64,000 bases of DNA. Source: Haemophilus_A paraphrohaemolyticus_A (GTDB taxonomy: Bacteria > Pseudomonadota > Gammaproteobacteria > Enterobacterales > Pasteurellaceae). Where the stretch lies: the NCBI RefSeq assembly GCF_003253115.1, contig NZ_QEQF01000004.1, forward strand, positions 100,249 through 164,248, written 5' to 3'. Positions 34,694-44,031 of the stretch are shown here, in pieces. Both the position numbers and the translations under genes were made by a program. How positions within the stretch are numbered: the stretch's first letter is position 1; each line of letters begins with the position of its first letter. Under the pieces are notes generated by a model. It worked only from the letters and a program-made list of their open reading frames with translations, had not been told where the DNA came from and did not search any database.

Positions 34694-36275
34694 TTTTTTC
34701 CTTAACTAAACCTAATAATGATAAATATTCAATTTCATTAAATAAGTTATCCTTTATAAATTGAGGGTAGATAGGCAATTGCTCTAAATCACCTCTTAAT
34801 ACTTTATGGGTATTAAATAACTTATTAAAGACCCAATTCATAAAACTGCTATTAAATAAATCAGATAATACTTGCATAGAAACAGGAAAACCTTTCTCAA
34901 CTATTATCATATTAGCGCTATTCAATACATAATACTTGTCTTTATCATAGTAGAAACATAAGTTAGAAGAAATAAATTTATAAATTAACTTTTGTTCTGC
35001 TTCAAATATTTCTCTAGGTGCAACCTGCTGATATTGTGAGAAATCCTTTGATAAAAAATTGGTTGCAGATTTTAATCCTTCTTTCGTAATATCAGACCCT
35101 TTAAACACAGGAATAGAATCAGTAAATGGTTGTTTTTTCAGGAATTTTGCATTATTTCCAGTTACAATACCTAATCCCCATTTAGCTCTATGTTCTAATG
35201 TTTCATATGGTAAACTGAATAAATATTCAATAACCTTGGATTCTTGAGCATCACAATTTAAATTAAAAATTAATTTTGGATTAGAAATAAACGATTTTGC
35301 ACTTCTATTAAAGATATTGCCTTTATAATTACAGATAATATCTTTATCTGAATTTGATTTTCTTTTATTCAAAACAAAAGAAACTGCCCCAGTTTGTAAA
35401 CCTTTAAATGCTTTACCATAATCTGTTAGGTTTAAAATATCATACTTTAACATTTCTTGTCTGGCTGCTTCGAATGCCGCAACATTGAAAAATGCTTCTG
35501 GTAAAATCAATCCTAAATTACCATTTTTCTTTAGCAGAGAAAGAGATGCGAAAAAGAATAAAGAGCAAGTGTCATTACTTGTTCCTGCATTTAATAAATT
35601 TGCATAAAACTCTTTATCTTTCTTATCTATTTTTTTACCCCATGGAGGATTAGTATAAATAAGGTCATATTCTTCTAAACCATTTTCTTTATACTTTTCT
35701 AAGAAATCAGCACAAATAATATTTTCTGAAATATACCCTGTCTTTTCTTTTATACGTTTCTTAGTAATTTCTACTGCAAGTGGATCAATATCTATGCCAT
35801 AAATATTTTCTGGCTTCACACCTAGTTCTATAGCACGCATAATAAAGTTTCCAGAACCACAACAAGGATCTAGAAATGTTTTTTTTGATAAATCACCTTT
35901 TATATTGAGTAAATCATTAACTATTTCTTCAGGAGTGTAGTAAATTCCTTCTTTATTTCTATAAGAATCAGATAAACTTTCTTCATATCTCTTACCAAGA
36001 TAGGCAATATTATTACTCTCTATCTCTTGAAGAATAAATTTGGTAAGTTCTTGATGGTTATGGCTATCCTTCTGGGATTTGTTTGCCCGAGAAGTTAATT
36101 TCTCTTTTCCTAATTTATTCGCTTTAAATTCAAATACAGATTGTTTATCAATTTTCCCTTTTTCGATTAAAGATAGATAGCCAGTTTTAACCCAATTTCG
36201 AATTGTTGCAGTTGATACAGAAAAAAATTCAGCGGTTTCTGCAATAGTAAAAGCATTATTCTGCATTTTATTCAT
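34668..36275 (-). CDS. N6-adenine DNA methyltransferase with N-terminal helix-turn-helix
   Basis: The 535-residue protein has a MerR/excisionase-like helix-turn-helix at residues ~8-35 (FTIAETAEFFSVSTATIRNW) and then a linker. A gamma-class methyltransferase follows, with motif I LDPCCGSGNF (about 135) and motif IV TNPPWG (about 210), and a TaqI-like C-terminal specificity domain. It should protect a target adenine against the adjacent nuclease; the added DNA-binding domain could autoregulate the pair. The gene is A/T-rich with no uptake signal. Its start overlaps the lolC stop by eight bases; a second ATG is at 36266. Confidence 0.88.
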   Translation of the reverse strand: MNKMQNNAFTIAETAEFFSVSTATIRNWVKTGYLSLIEKGKIDKQSVFEFKANKLGKEKLTSRANKSQKDSHNHQELTKFILQEIESNNIAYLGKRYEESLSDSYRNKEGIYYTPEEIVNDLLNIKGDLSKKTFLDPCCGSGNFIMRAIELGVKPENIYGIDIDPLAVEITKKRIKEKTGYISENIICADFLEKYKENGLEEYDLIYTNPPWGKKIDKKDKEFYANLLNAGTSNDTCSLFFFASLSLLKKNGNLGLILPEAFFNVAAFEAARQEMLKYDILNLTDYGKAFKGLQTGAVSFVLNKRKSNSDKDIICNYKGNIFNRSAKSFISNPKLIFNLNCDAQESKVIEYLFSLPYETLEHRAKWGLGIVTGNNAKFLKKQPFTDSIPVFKGSDITKEGLKSATNFLSKDFSQYQQVAPREIFEAEQKLIYKFISSNLCFYYDKDKYYVLNSANMIIVEKGFPVSMQVLSDLFNSSFMNWVFNKLFNTHKVLRGDLEQLPIYPQFIKDNLFNEIEYLSLLGLVKEKNGTFRIKK

Positions 36276-37440
36276 ACCTCAACGCCTGAGCTGGCTCAAT
36301 TTTCGATGCGCTAAATGCGGGATAAAGCGTACATGCGAGCGATAATAAAATCGATACCACCGCAATCACCGTAATTTGCGTTGGAGAAACCAAAGTTGGC
36401 AACACAATCGCAGGGTTAATTATTGCGATCAAGACATCTAAATTCATCGCAGCAACTACGCCTAATATTACGCCTAAAATTGAGCCGATAATTCCCACAA
36501 TCGAGCCTTGGAAAATAAAGATTTGCATCACTTGCGGTTTTGTTAAGCCTTGAGTTTGCAAAATCGCAATTTCTCCCTGCTTATCCACCACCATTAAGCT
36601 TAACGAGGTAATAATGTTAGAAATTGCGACCACGATAATGAGACTTACCAACAAACCCATCATATTTTTTTCCATTTTCACCGCTTGGAAAAACTCGCCT
36701 TTCTGCTCACGCCAATCGTGGATTTGGTATTGTTCTTCAGGGAAGTAACGTCTTAATTCGGTAACTTGGAACGGATCGTTTAAATACAAGCGTATGCCTT
36801 GAATATGCTCGTTATCGATCCTGAGCAGTCGCCCCACATCTGCTAAATTCGCAAACAGCGTATATTCGCTGCCATTACTATTCGCATAATAGAACCCTGA
36901 AATATGAAACAGACGTTGCATCGGTACGCGTCCCATCGGTGTGTATTGGCTGTTTTCAGTAATCATAATGCGGATTTTTTCGCCTACATTCAGATTCAAT
37001 TTTTGAGCCAATTGCCAGTTAATTAGCACGTTAAATTCGCCTTCGGGCAGAAGCTGCGCCACATTTTCGCCATTTAAAAGCGGATCATCTTGGGCGTTTT
37101 CCACGCCAATTAGCGAGCCTGCTTCAATCCCTTGCTGACTTTGAATAATGATATTCGTGCTGTTAATTGGGTTGGCTTGAATCACAAAATTTGGTTGGGG
37201 CAGTTGCTCATTTTTTGTAAAATGCCCATCAATTGGCATCACAACCGCATGTGGCAGTGTGGAAAGCAAATTACGCTTTTGCATATTTTCCAAGCCGTTC
37301 ATAATGGAAAGCACAACCACCAATGCCATTACACCTAGCACAATGCCAAAGCTGGCGAGGTTGGTCACCAGTCGCCCAAAGCGGTCGGTACTTTTCGTTC
37401 GCCAATACCGCCAAGCGATAAATAGGGGGGTAAAGTTCAT
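36268..37440 (-). CDS. lolC: Lipoprotein-releasing ABC permease LolC
   Basis: The 390-residue permease has the LolC/E layout: an N-terminal helix (LASFGIVLGVMALVVVLSIMNGL, residues ~28-50), a periplasmic domain, and three C-terminal helices with VVDKQGEIAILQTQG. LolC binds LolA through a periplasmic hook. It heads the operon. Its stop overlaps the start of the methyltransferase gene by eight bases, so the inserted pair is expressed with essential lol genes. Confidence 0.94.
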   Translation of the reverse strand: MNFTPLFIAWRYWRTKSTDRFGRLVTNLASFGIVLGVMALVVVLSIMNGLENMQKRNLLSTLPHAVVMPIDGHFTKNEQLPQPNFVIQANPINSTNIIIQSQQGIEAGSLIGVENAQDDPLLNGENVAQLLPEGEFNVLINWQLAQKLNLNVGEKIRIMITENSQYTPMGRVPMQRLFHISGFYYANSNGSEYTLFANLADVGRLLRIDNEHIQGIRLYLNDPFQVTELRRYFPEEQYQIHDWREQKGEFFQAVKMEKNMMGLLVSLIIVVAISNIITSLSLMVVDKQGEIAILQTQGLTKPQVMQIFIFQGSIVGIIGSILGVILGVVAAMNLDVLIAIINPAIVLPTLVSPTQITVIAVVSILLSLACTLYPAFSASKIEPAQALRYE

Positions 37441-37474
37441 CGTTTTCTATCAATAATGTTATGTTGAAAGATTA

Positions 37475-37663
37475 GCCTCTCCCCTTGTGCGAGAGGGTGA
37501 ATTTCGCTTTATTCAGAAGTAAAATTCGGGAGAGGGGTAAGCTGTCAATTTTGACCGCTCTTTTACAAAAGCGGCTTCGTACTCCGTTTTCAGTCCCCCT
37601 CTCTATGATTTTCACAAAACCGTTGCTTTGTAAAAATCTGTCTCTCTCACAAGGGGAGATAGT
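37475..37663. repeat. ~190-bp palindromic repeat element, copy A
   Basis: The element begins CCTCTCCCCTTGTGCGAGAGGG and ends with the near-complement CTCTCACAAGGGGAGA. Inside are GGGAGAGGGGTAAGC and an uptake core. A related element lies at 51.04-51.20 kb in the same internal order. It carries no credible protein frame and resembles a MITE. Confidence 0.7.
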
Positions 37664-37669
37664 AAAAAA

Positions 37670-37694
37670 GGGAAGACCATCTTACCATCTTCCC
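37670..37694 (-). terminator. Terminator of the 2-hydroxyacid dehydrogenase gene
   Basis: Arms GGGAAGA / TCTTCCC with an 11-base loop are followed on the minus strand by TTTTTTAC. Confidence 0.75.
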
Positions 37695-37714
37695 TCTTTT
37701 TGCTAAAACATTAA

Positions 37715-38662
37715 TTACTTGCCAGTTTTCACAAACTCTTCAATATTTTGCGCAACTTTATTCACCAAAGTCGTTACCGCTGAATCACTTGCCCACGCAA
37801 TGTGTGGCGTAATCAACAAGTTTGGTAAATGTTTTGCAGCTTGAATGAGTGGGTCATCAATCGCTGGGGGCTCTTTTACCAGCACATCTAACGCAGCACC
37901 TGCAATTTGGTAAGTTTCTAACGCATTCAACAATGCTTTTTCATCTACCACGGGGCCACGGCTGCAGTTAATCAAATAAGCTGTTGGTTTCATCAATGCC
38001 AAGGTTTCTGCGTTAATTAAGTTTTGAGTTTGTTCCGTAAGCGGGCAATGCAACGTGATCACATCCGCATGTTTGAACACCTCTTCAAATGGGGTGTAAC
38101 CTTCACGAATCGTGCTCGCACCTTTGTGCTCTGCAAAAATTACTTTCATTCCGACCGCTTGTGCAAGGCGTGCCACCTCAGCCCCGGTGTTCCCTCTGCC
38201 GAATACGCCAAGCGTTGCGCCACGAATATCGGTAATGGGATAATCGGTGTAACAGAACTGCCCGCAAGTTGCCCAACGGTCGCTACTCACTTGATCATGG
38301 TGGTAGCTCATTAAGCTATGTTTGAGCGAGAAGATCATTCCCAACACGTGTTCTGGCACGGTCACAGAAGAGTAACCTGTGACATTTTTCACACAAATTC
38401 CAAACTCTTTTGCGGCCACTAAATCCACATTATTTGTGCCTGTTGCAGTAATCGCAATCAGTTTTAATTTGGGTAATTTCGCCAATAATTCACGCCCAAG
38501 CAACACTTTGCTTGTCACGATAATATCCGCATCTTTGGTACGCTCGAAGGTTTCATCCGCGCTAGTTCGGTCATACTCCACCCAATTATGCGGAAAACTT
38601 GGACGAGGAATATCGTGTGTGGCAGGAATACCTGTGCGGTCTAAAAATACAATGTTTAGCAT
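37715..38662 (-). CDS. D-2-hydroxyacid dehydrogenase (glycerate dehydrogenase-like)
   Basis: The 315-residue NAD-dependent dehydrogenase has the Rossmann motif LGVFGRGNTG (about residue 150), the catalytic arginine in INCSRGPVVDE, and the His/Glu pair ending in NLLITPHIAWAS. It matches the Haemophilus 2-hydroxyacid dehydrogenase encoded next to lolC (HI_1556 by my recollection), close to hydroxypyruvate reductase HprA. The substrate is not decided by sequence. It is monocistronic, with its own terminator and an uptake-signal pair upstream. Confidence 0.88.
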   Translation of the reverse strand: MLNIVFLDRTGIPATHDIPRPSFPHNWVEYDRTSADETFERTKDADIIVTSKVLLGRELLAKLPKLKLIAITATGTNNVDLVAAKEFGICVKNVTGYSSVTVPEHVLGMIFSLKHSLMSYHHDQVSSDRWATCGQFCYTDYPITDIRGATLGVFGRGNTGAEVARLAQAVGMKVIFAEHKGASTIREGYTPFEEVFKHADVITLHCPLTEQTQNLINAETLALMKPTAYLINCSRGPVVDEKALLNALETYQIAGAALDVLVKEPPAIDDPLIQAAKHLPNLLITPHIAWASDSAVTTLVNKVAQNIEEFVKTGK

Positions 38663-38788
38663 AGCAAGCTCCTTTTTCTTTCGTGTTGTAAGGGATATGC
38701 AAGCGGTCGAGTTTACAAAAAATATTGCAAATTCGACCGCTTGTCATTGATGTGTAAGGGTAAATTGCCCTTACTTTATTCTGATTAA

Positions 38789-39799
38789 CTATTTTTTCTT
38801 CGCGTATTTCAATGAGTCAATTGCTACTGCTAAGACGATAATGCCACCTTTGATGATGTATTGCCAGTAAGGGTTTACGCCGATGTAGGTTAAGCCGTAG
38901 TTGATAACGGTGAAGATTAACACCCCTGTTACTACACCGATAATTGTACCCACACCACCTGCGAATGACACACCACCTACTACGCAAGCTGCAATTGCGT
39001 CCATTTCATACATAAAGCCTAAGTTGTTGGTTGCACTACCGATACGACCTGCTTCTAACATACCACCGAAGGCGTAGAAGATACCAGATACCATATAGAT
39101 GCCCATTAAGTTCATTGCCACGTTTACGCCTGAAACTTTTGCAGCTTCTGGGTTACCACCAATCGCGAATACATTTTTACCAAAGCGAGTTTTATTCCAT
39201 AAAATCCACATAATCACGGTTGCAATCGCTGCATAAATAGTGATGTATGAGAGCTTAAAGCCACCAATTCGGAAGAAACCTTGTGCGAAGTCAGAGAAGC
39301 TTCCACTAAAGCCTGCGATTGGTGATGAACCTACTGCATCATAGTAAAGTGAGTTGATACCATAGATGATGATCATTGTCCCCATTGTGGCAATGAATGG
39401 CGTTACGTTTAAGTAAGCAATCACAAAGCCGTTAAACAAACCGATAATTGCACCGATACCGCATATGATAAGCACCACCACTGGGATTGGCATTTCAGCA
39501 AGGTTCGGGAATACTTTGTTCATATTATCCATTGCTTGTAAGAGCGTAGCAGAGATTACCGCAGCAAGACCGACCTGACGACCAGCGGATAAGTCGGTAC
39601 CTTGGGTAACAATCAGCCCTGCGACACCAAGAGCGATAATTAAACGTACTGAAGATTGGGTTAAGATGTTACTAAAATTTCGTAAACTCAAAAAGCTAGG
39701 ATCTTGTGCGATGATGATAATAAGTAAGATCAATAACACAAAATAGATGGCATTTTGTTTCAGAAAATTAAGTGCTTTGTTAGGTTGTACAGCAGACAT
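38789..39799 (-). CDS. mglC: Galactose/methyl-galactoside ABC permease
   Basis: MglC is the membrane subunit of high-affinity galactose import. The 336-residue protein has about ten hydrophobic segments and the family motifs TDLSAGRQVGLAAV and GGNPEAAKVSGVNV. It is the last gene of mglB-mglA-mglC, 14 bases after mglA. No clear terminator hairpin follows before the USS-rich gap. Confidence 0.96.
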   Translation of the reverse strand: MSAVQPNKALNFLKQNAIYFVLLILLIIIIAQDPSFLSLRNFSNILTQSSVRLIIALGVAGLIVTQGTDLSAGRQVGLAAVISATLLQAMDNMNKVFPNLAEMPIPVVVLIICGIGAIIGLFNGFVIAYLNVTPFIATMGTMIIIYGINSLYYDAVGSSPIAGFSGSFSDFAQGFFRIGGFKLSYITIYAAIATVIMWILWNKTRFGKNVFAIGGNPEAAKVSGVNVAMNLMGIYMVSGIFYAFGGMLEAGRIGSATNNLGFMYEMDAIAACVVGGVSFAGGVGTIIGVVTGVLIFTVINYGLTYIGVNPYWQYIIKGGIIVLAVAIDSLKYAKKK

Positions 39800-39813
39800 A
39801 ATTCACTCCTGAT

Positions 39814-41313
39814 TTATAAGTATTTTGCCGCAAGTTGTAAGATTTCTTCCTGGGAGGTTTTTGCCGTTTCGACAATGCCCGCCACTTTACCATTACTCAT
39901 CACAATAATTCGGTCGGTAACACCAAGTAATTCTGGCATTTCCGATGAGATCATAATGATGCCTTTTCCTTTATTGGCAAGTTCAAGGATCAGTTGGTAA
40001 ATCTCAAATTTCGCCCCGATATCGATACCACGGGTTGGTTCATCTAGCATTAACACTTCTGGTTGGGTTAATAACCAACGTCCGATGATCACTTTTTGTT
40101 GGTTACCGCCTGAAAGTGAGCCAATCGATGTGCCGTGCGATGGGGTTTTTACGTTCATTGAGTCAATTACCCATTGGGTATCGCTTTTCATTTTTTTGTT
40201 ACTCAATAAGCCGAATTTGCCTAAGTACGATTTCATATTTGAAATGAGGGAGTTAAATTCGATACTTAAATTAGCGTAAATCCCTGTTGAACGACGCTCT
40301 TCGGTAACCAAAGCAAAGCCGTTGTTAATCGCTTCAAAAGCGTTGTGGTTACGAATTTCTTTGCCGTGAAGTTTAATCACACCGCTTGCTTTTTCACGCA
40401 CACCAAAGATAGTTTCTACAATATCGGTGCGTTTCGCACCCACTAAGCCGGCTACACCAAGAACTTCGCCTTTGCGTAGCTCGAAGCTGACATCTTGAAT
40501 AGACGGTTGGTTTTTCGCGGTTAAACGTTCCACTTCTAAAATCACTTCTTGTGGTATGTTGGTTTTTTCTGGGAAACGTTGGGTTAATTCACGCCCTACC
40601 ATCATAGAAACCACTTGATCCATTGAAGTGTCTTTAATTGCAACCGTGTTAACCCATTTACCATCACGTAAAATCGTAATTTCATCACAAATTTTGAAGA
40701 TTTCATCCATCTTGTGTGAAATATAGATGATGCCACAGCCTCTATCTTTTAATTTTTGGATAATTTTAAATAAATGCTCTACCTCTTTTTCTGAAAGTGA
40801 AGAAGTCGGTTCATCCATAATGACAATTTTAGCATTGTAAGAGAAAGCTTTGGCGATTTCGATCATCTGCATTTCAGACACAGAGAGTTTTGCCACTTTT
40901 TCTCTTGGATCAACATCAATGTCTAATTCATCAAAAATTGCTTTGGTATCACGATACATTTTATCATGATCCACAAAAGGGCCTTTTAGTGGATAACGTC
41001 CGAGCCAAAGGTTATCCATTACGCTCACTTGTTTAACTAGGTTCAACTCTTGGTGAACCATTGAAATACCATTTTCAAGTGCCTCTTTAGAAGTTTTGAA
41101 ATTAACGGGCTTACCTAAAAACAGTATTTCACCTTCATCTTTTGCATAAATACCAAACAAGCATTTTAAAAGAGTCGATTTCCCCGCACCGTTTTCACCC
41201 ATTAAGGCGTGTACGCTGTGCGATTTTACCGTTAAATTGGCGTGGTCTAAGGCTTTTACCCCAGGAAACGACTTACTAACGTTTGTCATTGTGAGTAGTA
41301 CTTCGCTTGTCAT
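39814..41313 (-). CDS. mglA: Galactose/methyl-galactoside ABC ATPase
   Basis: The 499-residue protein has two fused ABC domains, as usual for sugar importers of this class. The N-terminal half has GENGAGKST, LSVSEMQM and VIMDEP; the C-terminal half has a degenerate Walker A (GLVGAKRTD), signature LSGGNQQK and LMLDEPTRGID. It drives galactose uptake with MglB and MglC and lies between their genes. Confidence 0.97.
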   Translation of the reverse strand: MTSEVLLTMTNVSKSFPGVKALDHANLTVKSHSVHALMGENGAGKSTLLKCLFGIYAKDEGEILFLGKPVNFKTSKEALENGISMVHQELNLVKQVSVMDNLWLGRYPLKGPFVDHDKMYRDTKAIFDELDIDVDPREKVAKLSVSEMQMIEIAKAFSYNAKIVIMDEPTSSLSEKEVEHLFKIIQKLKDRGCGIIYISHKMDEIFKICDEITILRDGKWVNTVAIKDTSMDQVVSMMVGRELTQRFPEKTNIPQEVILEVERLTAKNQPSIQDVSFELRKGEVLGVAGLVGAKRTDIVETIFGVREKASGVIKLHGKEIRNHNAFEAINNGFALVTEERRSTGIYANLSIEFNSLISNMKSYLGKFGLLSNKKMKSDTQWVIDSMNVKTPSHGTSIGSLSGGNQQKVIIGRWLLTQPEVLMLDEPTRGIDIGAKFEIYQLILELANKGKGIIMISSEMPELLGVTDRIIVMSNGKVAGIVETAKTSQEEILQLAAKYL

Positions 41314-41375
41314 ATCTCACTCCGTGTAAAAAATTGAGGCACAGCGAACACGCCTGTGCCTCGTGTTTTAATAAT

Positions 41376-42368
41376 TTATTTTAAGAATTTATCTAAGTTG
41401 CTTGCATCAACACCTAAATAAGGAATACGAGCGACTTTATCTTTTAATTTAATTTCTGTGCCTGCAGTTGCATCTTTACCTGCTGCAAGGTTAGTTGATA
41501 ATGCGATAACAGCTTTCGCTTGACCCACACCATCATTTAACACAGTACCTGCAATTTCACCTTTTTTGATAAGTTGTAATACTTCAGGTAACGCATCCAC
41601 ACCGAAGATTGGTAATTTTTTACCGTGTGCTTTAGTCGCTTCTAATGCACCCATTGCCATACCATCGTTGTTTGAAATAATCACTTCAATTTGGTCTGCT
41701 TTCGGGCTAGTTAACCAAGCGTCAGTTTTATCTTTCGCCATTGCCGCATCCCACATACCAGTGTCGATGAATAATTGCTCAGTTTGAATACCTTGTTTGT
41801 TTAATTCATCTACAACGTATTTTGTACGTGCTTCCGCATCTGGGTGACCTGGTTCACCTTTTAATAATACGTATTGGATTTTACCGTCTTTATTTAAGTC
41901 TAACGCAGGGTTCGCTTTCCATTGTTTCGCAATTAAGTCACCTTGAATCACACCTGATTCTTTCGGGTCTGTACCCACATAGTAAGCGTGTTCATAACTA
42001 CCAATCGCTTTTGCACCTGGGTCTTTGTTGAAGAAGATCACCGGCACATCATCCCCTTTCGCTTTACCAATAATGGTTGGTGCTGCTGATGGGTCTACTA
42101 AGTTGATAGCTAATGCTTTCACACCTTTAGAAAGTAAGCCATCAACTTGGTCGTTTTGGATAGATTGTGTGTTTTGAGAGTCATTCATTAACAACTCGAC
42201 ATCTTTATGTTGAGCCGCTTCTTTTTCGATTTCTTTACGCATTAACGCCATAAAGTTATCGTCATATTTATAAATGGTCACACCGATACGATCTTTCGCT
42301 TGAGCAGTACCTACTGCTGAACCTAATGCAACCGCGAATGCTACAGCACTTAAAATCATTTTTTTCAT
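41376..42368 (-). CDS. mglB: Galactose/glucose-binding periplasmic protein
   Basis: MglB captures galactose or glucose in the periplasm. From ATG 42368 the protein has 330 residues, with a signal peptide ending at AQA (about residue 23) and mature start KDRIGVTIYKYDDNF. The calcium-binding loop DLNKDGKIQ is visible. AAGGGGAA precedes this ATG; a longer frame from 42395 is not supported. A near-consensus CRP site lies 107 bases upstream. Confidence 0.96.
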   Translation of the reverse strand: MKKMILSAVAFAVALGSAVGTAQAKDRIGVTIYKYDDNFMALMRKEIEKEAAQHKDVELLMNDSQNTQSIQNDQVDGLLSKGVKALAINLVDPSAAPTIIGKAKGDDVPVIFFNKDPGAKAIGSYEHAYYVGTDPKESGVIQGDLIAKQWKANPALDLNKDGKIQYVLLKGEPGHPDAEARTKYVVDELNKQGIQTEQLFIDTGMWDAAMAKDKTDAWLTSPKADQIEVIISNNDGMAMGALEATKAHGKKLPIFGVDALPEVLQLIKKGEIAGTVLNDGVGQAKAVIALSTNLAAGKDATAGTEIKLKDKVARIPYLGVDASNLDKFLK

Positions 42369-42449
42369 AGAATTTCCCCTTAAGTGGAATGACATAGAGA
42401 GATTTTAGAGAGTCATTAAATTGTTATACCCTAACAACTTGCTCCAGAT

Positions 42450-42493
42450 AATATAGATTTGTGGAGGAATAATCCGTGATCTGCTTCACAAAA
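42450..42493 (-). promoter_or_regulatory. CRP site and -10 of mglBAC
   Basis: TGTGA-AGCAGA-TCACG (42475-42490 on the minus strand) differs from the CRP consensus TGTGA-N6-TCACA at one position. TATATT at 42450-42455 would be the -10, placing CRP near -41.5. It predicts glucose-repressed galactose uptake and could also affect the divergent RNase gene. Confidence 0.75.
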
Positions 42494-42612
42494 TTTAACA
42501 TTTGATTTTCTTTTTGCTGAAATTTTCGCCAAATTTGCAAAATTTTTGGCTTTTTCAACCACTTGTTTTATAGTACAAGCCTTTAATGATTGGCTTTTAC
42601 CCTATTTATTTT

Positions 42613-43311
42613 ATGAAATTAACCAAAAAAACGATTAACCTGCTGATTTTTCTCTTTGCGATTATTGTTTCTTACTTTTTAAATCAGCAAGAAAAATCAA
42701 AATCTGCTCAAACAACCACTTCCAACACCGCTCAACAAGCGGTCAAAAATAGTTACGATATTGTAATGGCAGACGACAAATACGGACAAAATGCCACCGC
42801 ACCTGTTGATTACTATATGCTTGTACTCTCGTGGTCGCCTTCCTTTTGCGAGGCTCAACGTGAAAAGAACAATGGTAAAATTCCTGAAAAGGCGACCTAT
42901 CAATGCGCTAGCGATAAAAAATTTGGTTGGGTCATTCACGGGCTTTGGGCACAGAATAAAAATGCTAGAACAGTTGAAGATCACCCTCGTTTTTGCCAAG
43001 GCGACTTACCGTCTGTTTCACCACAGATTATCGAAAAATATTTGCCCGAATCCCCTGGAGCTTCACTCTTACAAGGTGAATGGGAAAAGCACGGTGCTTG
43101 TGCTTTCAACGATCCTGAAAGCTATTTCGCCAAACAAAAAGCCTTGTTTGATGATTTAGTCTTGCCTGATACGTGGATGCGAAATAATGAACTTTTCCGA
43201 TGGATGCGTAAAAATAATCCACAATTAGACCGCGTGTATTTGGGCGCAAGCAAGAATGAGCTTTATATTTGCTATGACAAAAAATGGAATGTGATGGATT
43301 GTCCGAGGTAA
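42613..43311 (+). CDS. Ribonuclease T2 family protein
   Basis: This RNase T2-type endoribonuclease has both active-site blocks: VIHGLW (CAS I) and EWEKHGACAF (CAS II), each with a catalytic histidine. The N-terminus is a hydrophobic segment (NLLIFLFAIIVSYFL) that is either a signal peptide or a membrane anchor, so it acts outside the cytoplasm, scavenging RNA. From 42613 it has 232 residues; a start at 42586 is also in frame, and neither has a clear ribosome site. Confidence 0.9.
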   Translation: MKLTKKTINLLIFLFAIIVSYFLNQQEKSKSAQTTTSNTAQQAVKNSYDIVMADDKYGQNATAPVDYYMLVLSWSPSFCEAQREKNNGKIPEKATYQCASDKKFGWVIHGLWAQNKNARTVEDHPRFCQGDLPSVSPQIIEKYLPESPGASLLQGEWEKHGACAFNDPESYFAKQKALFDDLVLPDTWMRNNELFRWMRKNNPQLDRVYLGASKNELYICYDKKWNVMDCPR

Positions 43312-43395
43312 TATAAAGTAATTTCTTCGTTAATTAAGACTGCCACAAATGCTTGCATTTGAACGTTACTTTAGCAACGGCACGAAGTGTTAGCG

Positions 43396-43504
43396 ATCTC
43401 CCCCTACCCCTCTTTGCTAAAGAGGGGAATGTTTTTGATGAGGAATAAAGATCTTCATTTTCACTTAGATTCCCCCCTCTTTAGCAAAGAGGGGTAGGGG
43501 AGAT
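43396..43504. repeat. Inverted-repeat element with 35-bp arms
   Basis: Arms at 43396-43430 and 43469-43504 are nearly perfect complements, each containing the palindrome CCCCTCTTTGCTAAAGAGGGG preceded by CTCCCCCTA. They are separated by 38 bases. The bases just before (43318-43395) hold more palindromic sequence (CAAATGC-TT-GCATTTG at 43349). It looks like a MITE or insertion footprint. Confidence 0.7.
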
Positions 43505-43539
43505 TTGGCAGAATAAAATCCAACTAGATAAATAATTTT

Positions 43540-44031
43540 ATGCCAGACCTAAGAATCCTCAAACTCCAAGCCCAACGCCAGCTAAAGCAAAGCCTTGTGC
43601 TAGCCAACCAATTCTTTAACAAAGAATTTACAATCCCCGTGATGAATTTTGAACTCCGCGGGCAAAAAGCGGGCGTGGCGTATTTACAGCAAAATGAAAT
43701 TCGCCTAAATCCTGTTTTACTTGTAGAAAACGGCACAGCATTTATCCAACAAGTTGTGCCGCATGAGCTTGCTCATTTACTCGTTTATCAACAATTTGGG
43801 CATGTGCAACCGCACGGCAAAGAGTGGCAAATGATGATGGAGCAAGTGCTTGGCGTGCCTGCAGAAATCTACCATCAATTCAGCACAGCAACTGTTGCAA
43901 AGCAATTTTCTTATCAATGCGACTGCCAAACACATCTGCTTTCAGTCCGCCGACACAATGCTATTCAATGCAACCAACGTAGTTATATCTGCCGAAATTG
44001 TAAGCAACCATTGCGATTTTTGCCCACTTAA
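43540..44031 (+). CDS. sprT: SprT-like zinc metalloprotease-fold protein
   Basis: The 163-residue protein has the zinc motif HELAH in VVPHELAHLLVY (about residue 70), a third ligand region HGKEWQMMM, and a C-terminal zinc ribbon (CDC...CRNC). This is the SprT family, related to the DNA-protein crosslink protease SPRTN; the bacterial role is unclear. Homologues occur in H. influenzae. It follows the inverted-repeat element and precedes ndh by 122 bases. Confidence 0.9.
   Translation: MPDLRILKLQAQRQLKQSLVLANQFFNKEFTIPVMNFELRGQKAGVAYLQQNEIRLNPVLLVENGTAFIQQVVPHELAHLLVYQQFGHVQPHGKEWQMMMEQVLGVPAEIYHQFSTATVAKQFSYQCDCQTHLLSVRRHNAIQCNQRSYICRNCKQPLRFLPT

Noticed and set aside
37485..37706. 73-residue plus-strand frame
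   Set aside because: It lies wholly inside the palindromic repeat element and a terminator.
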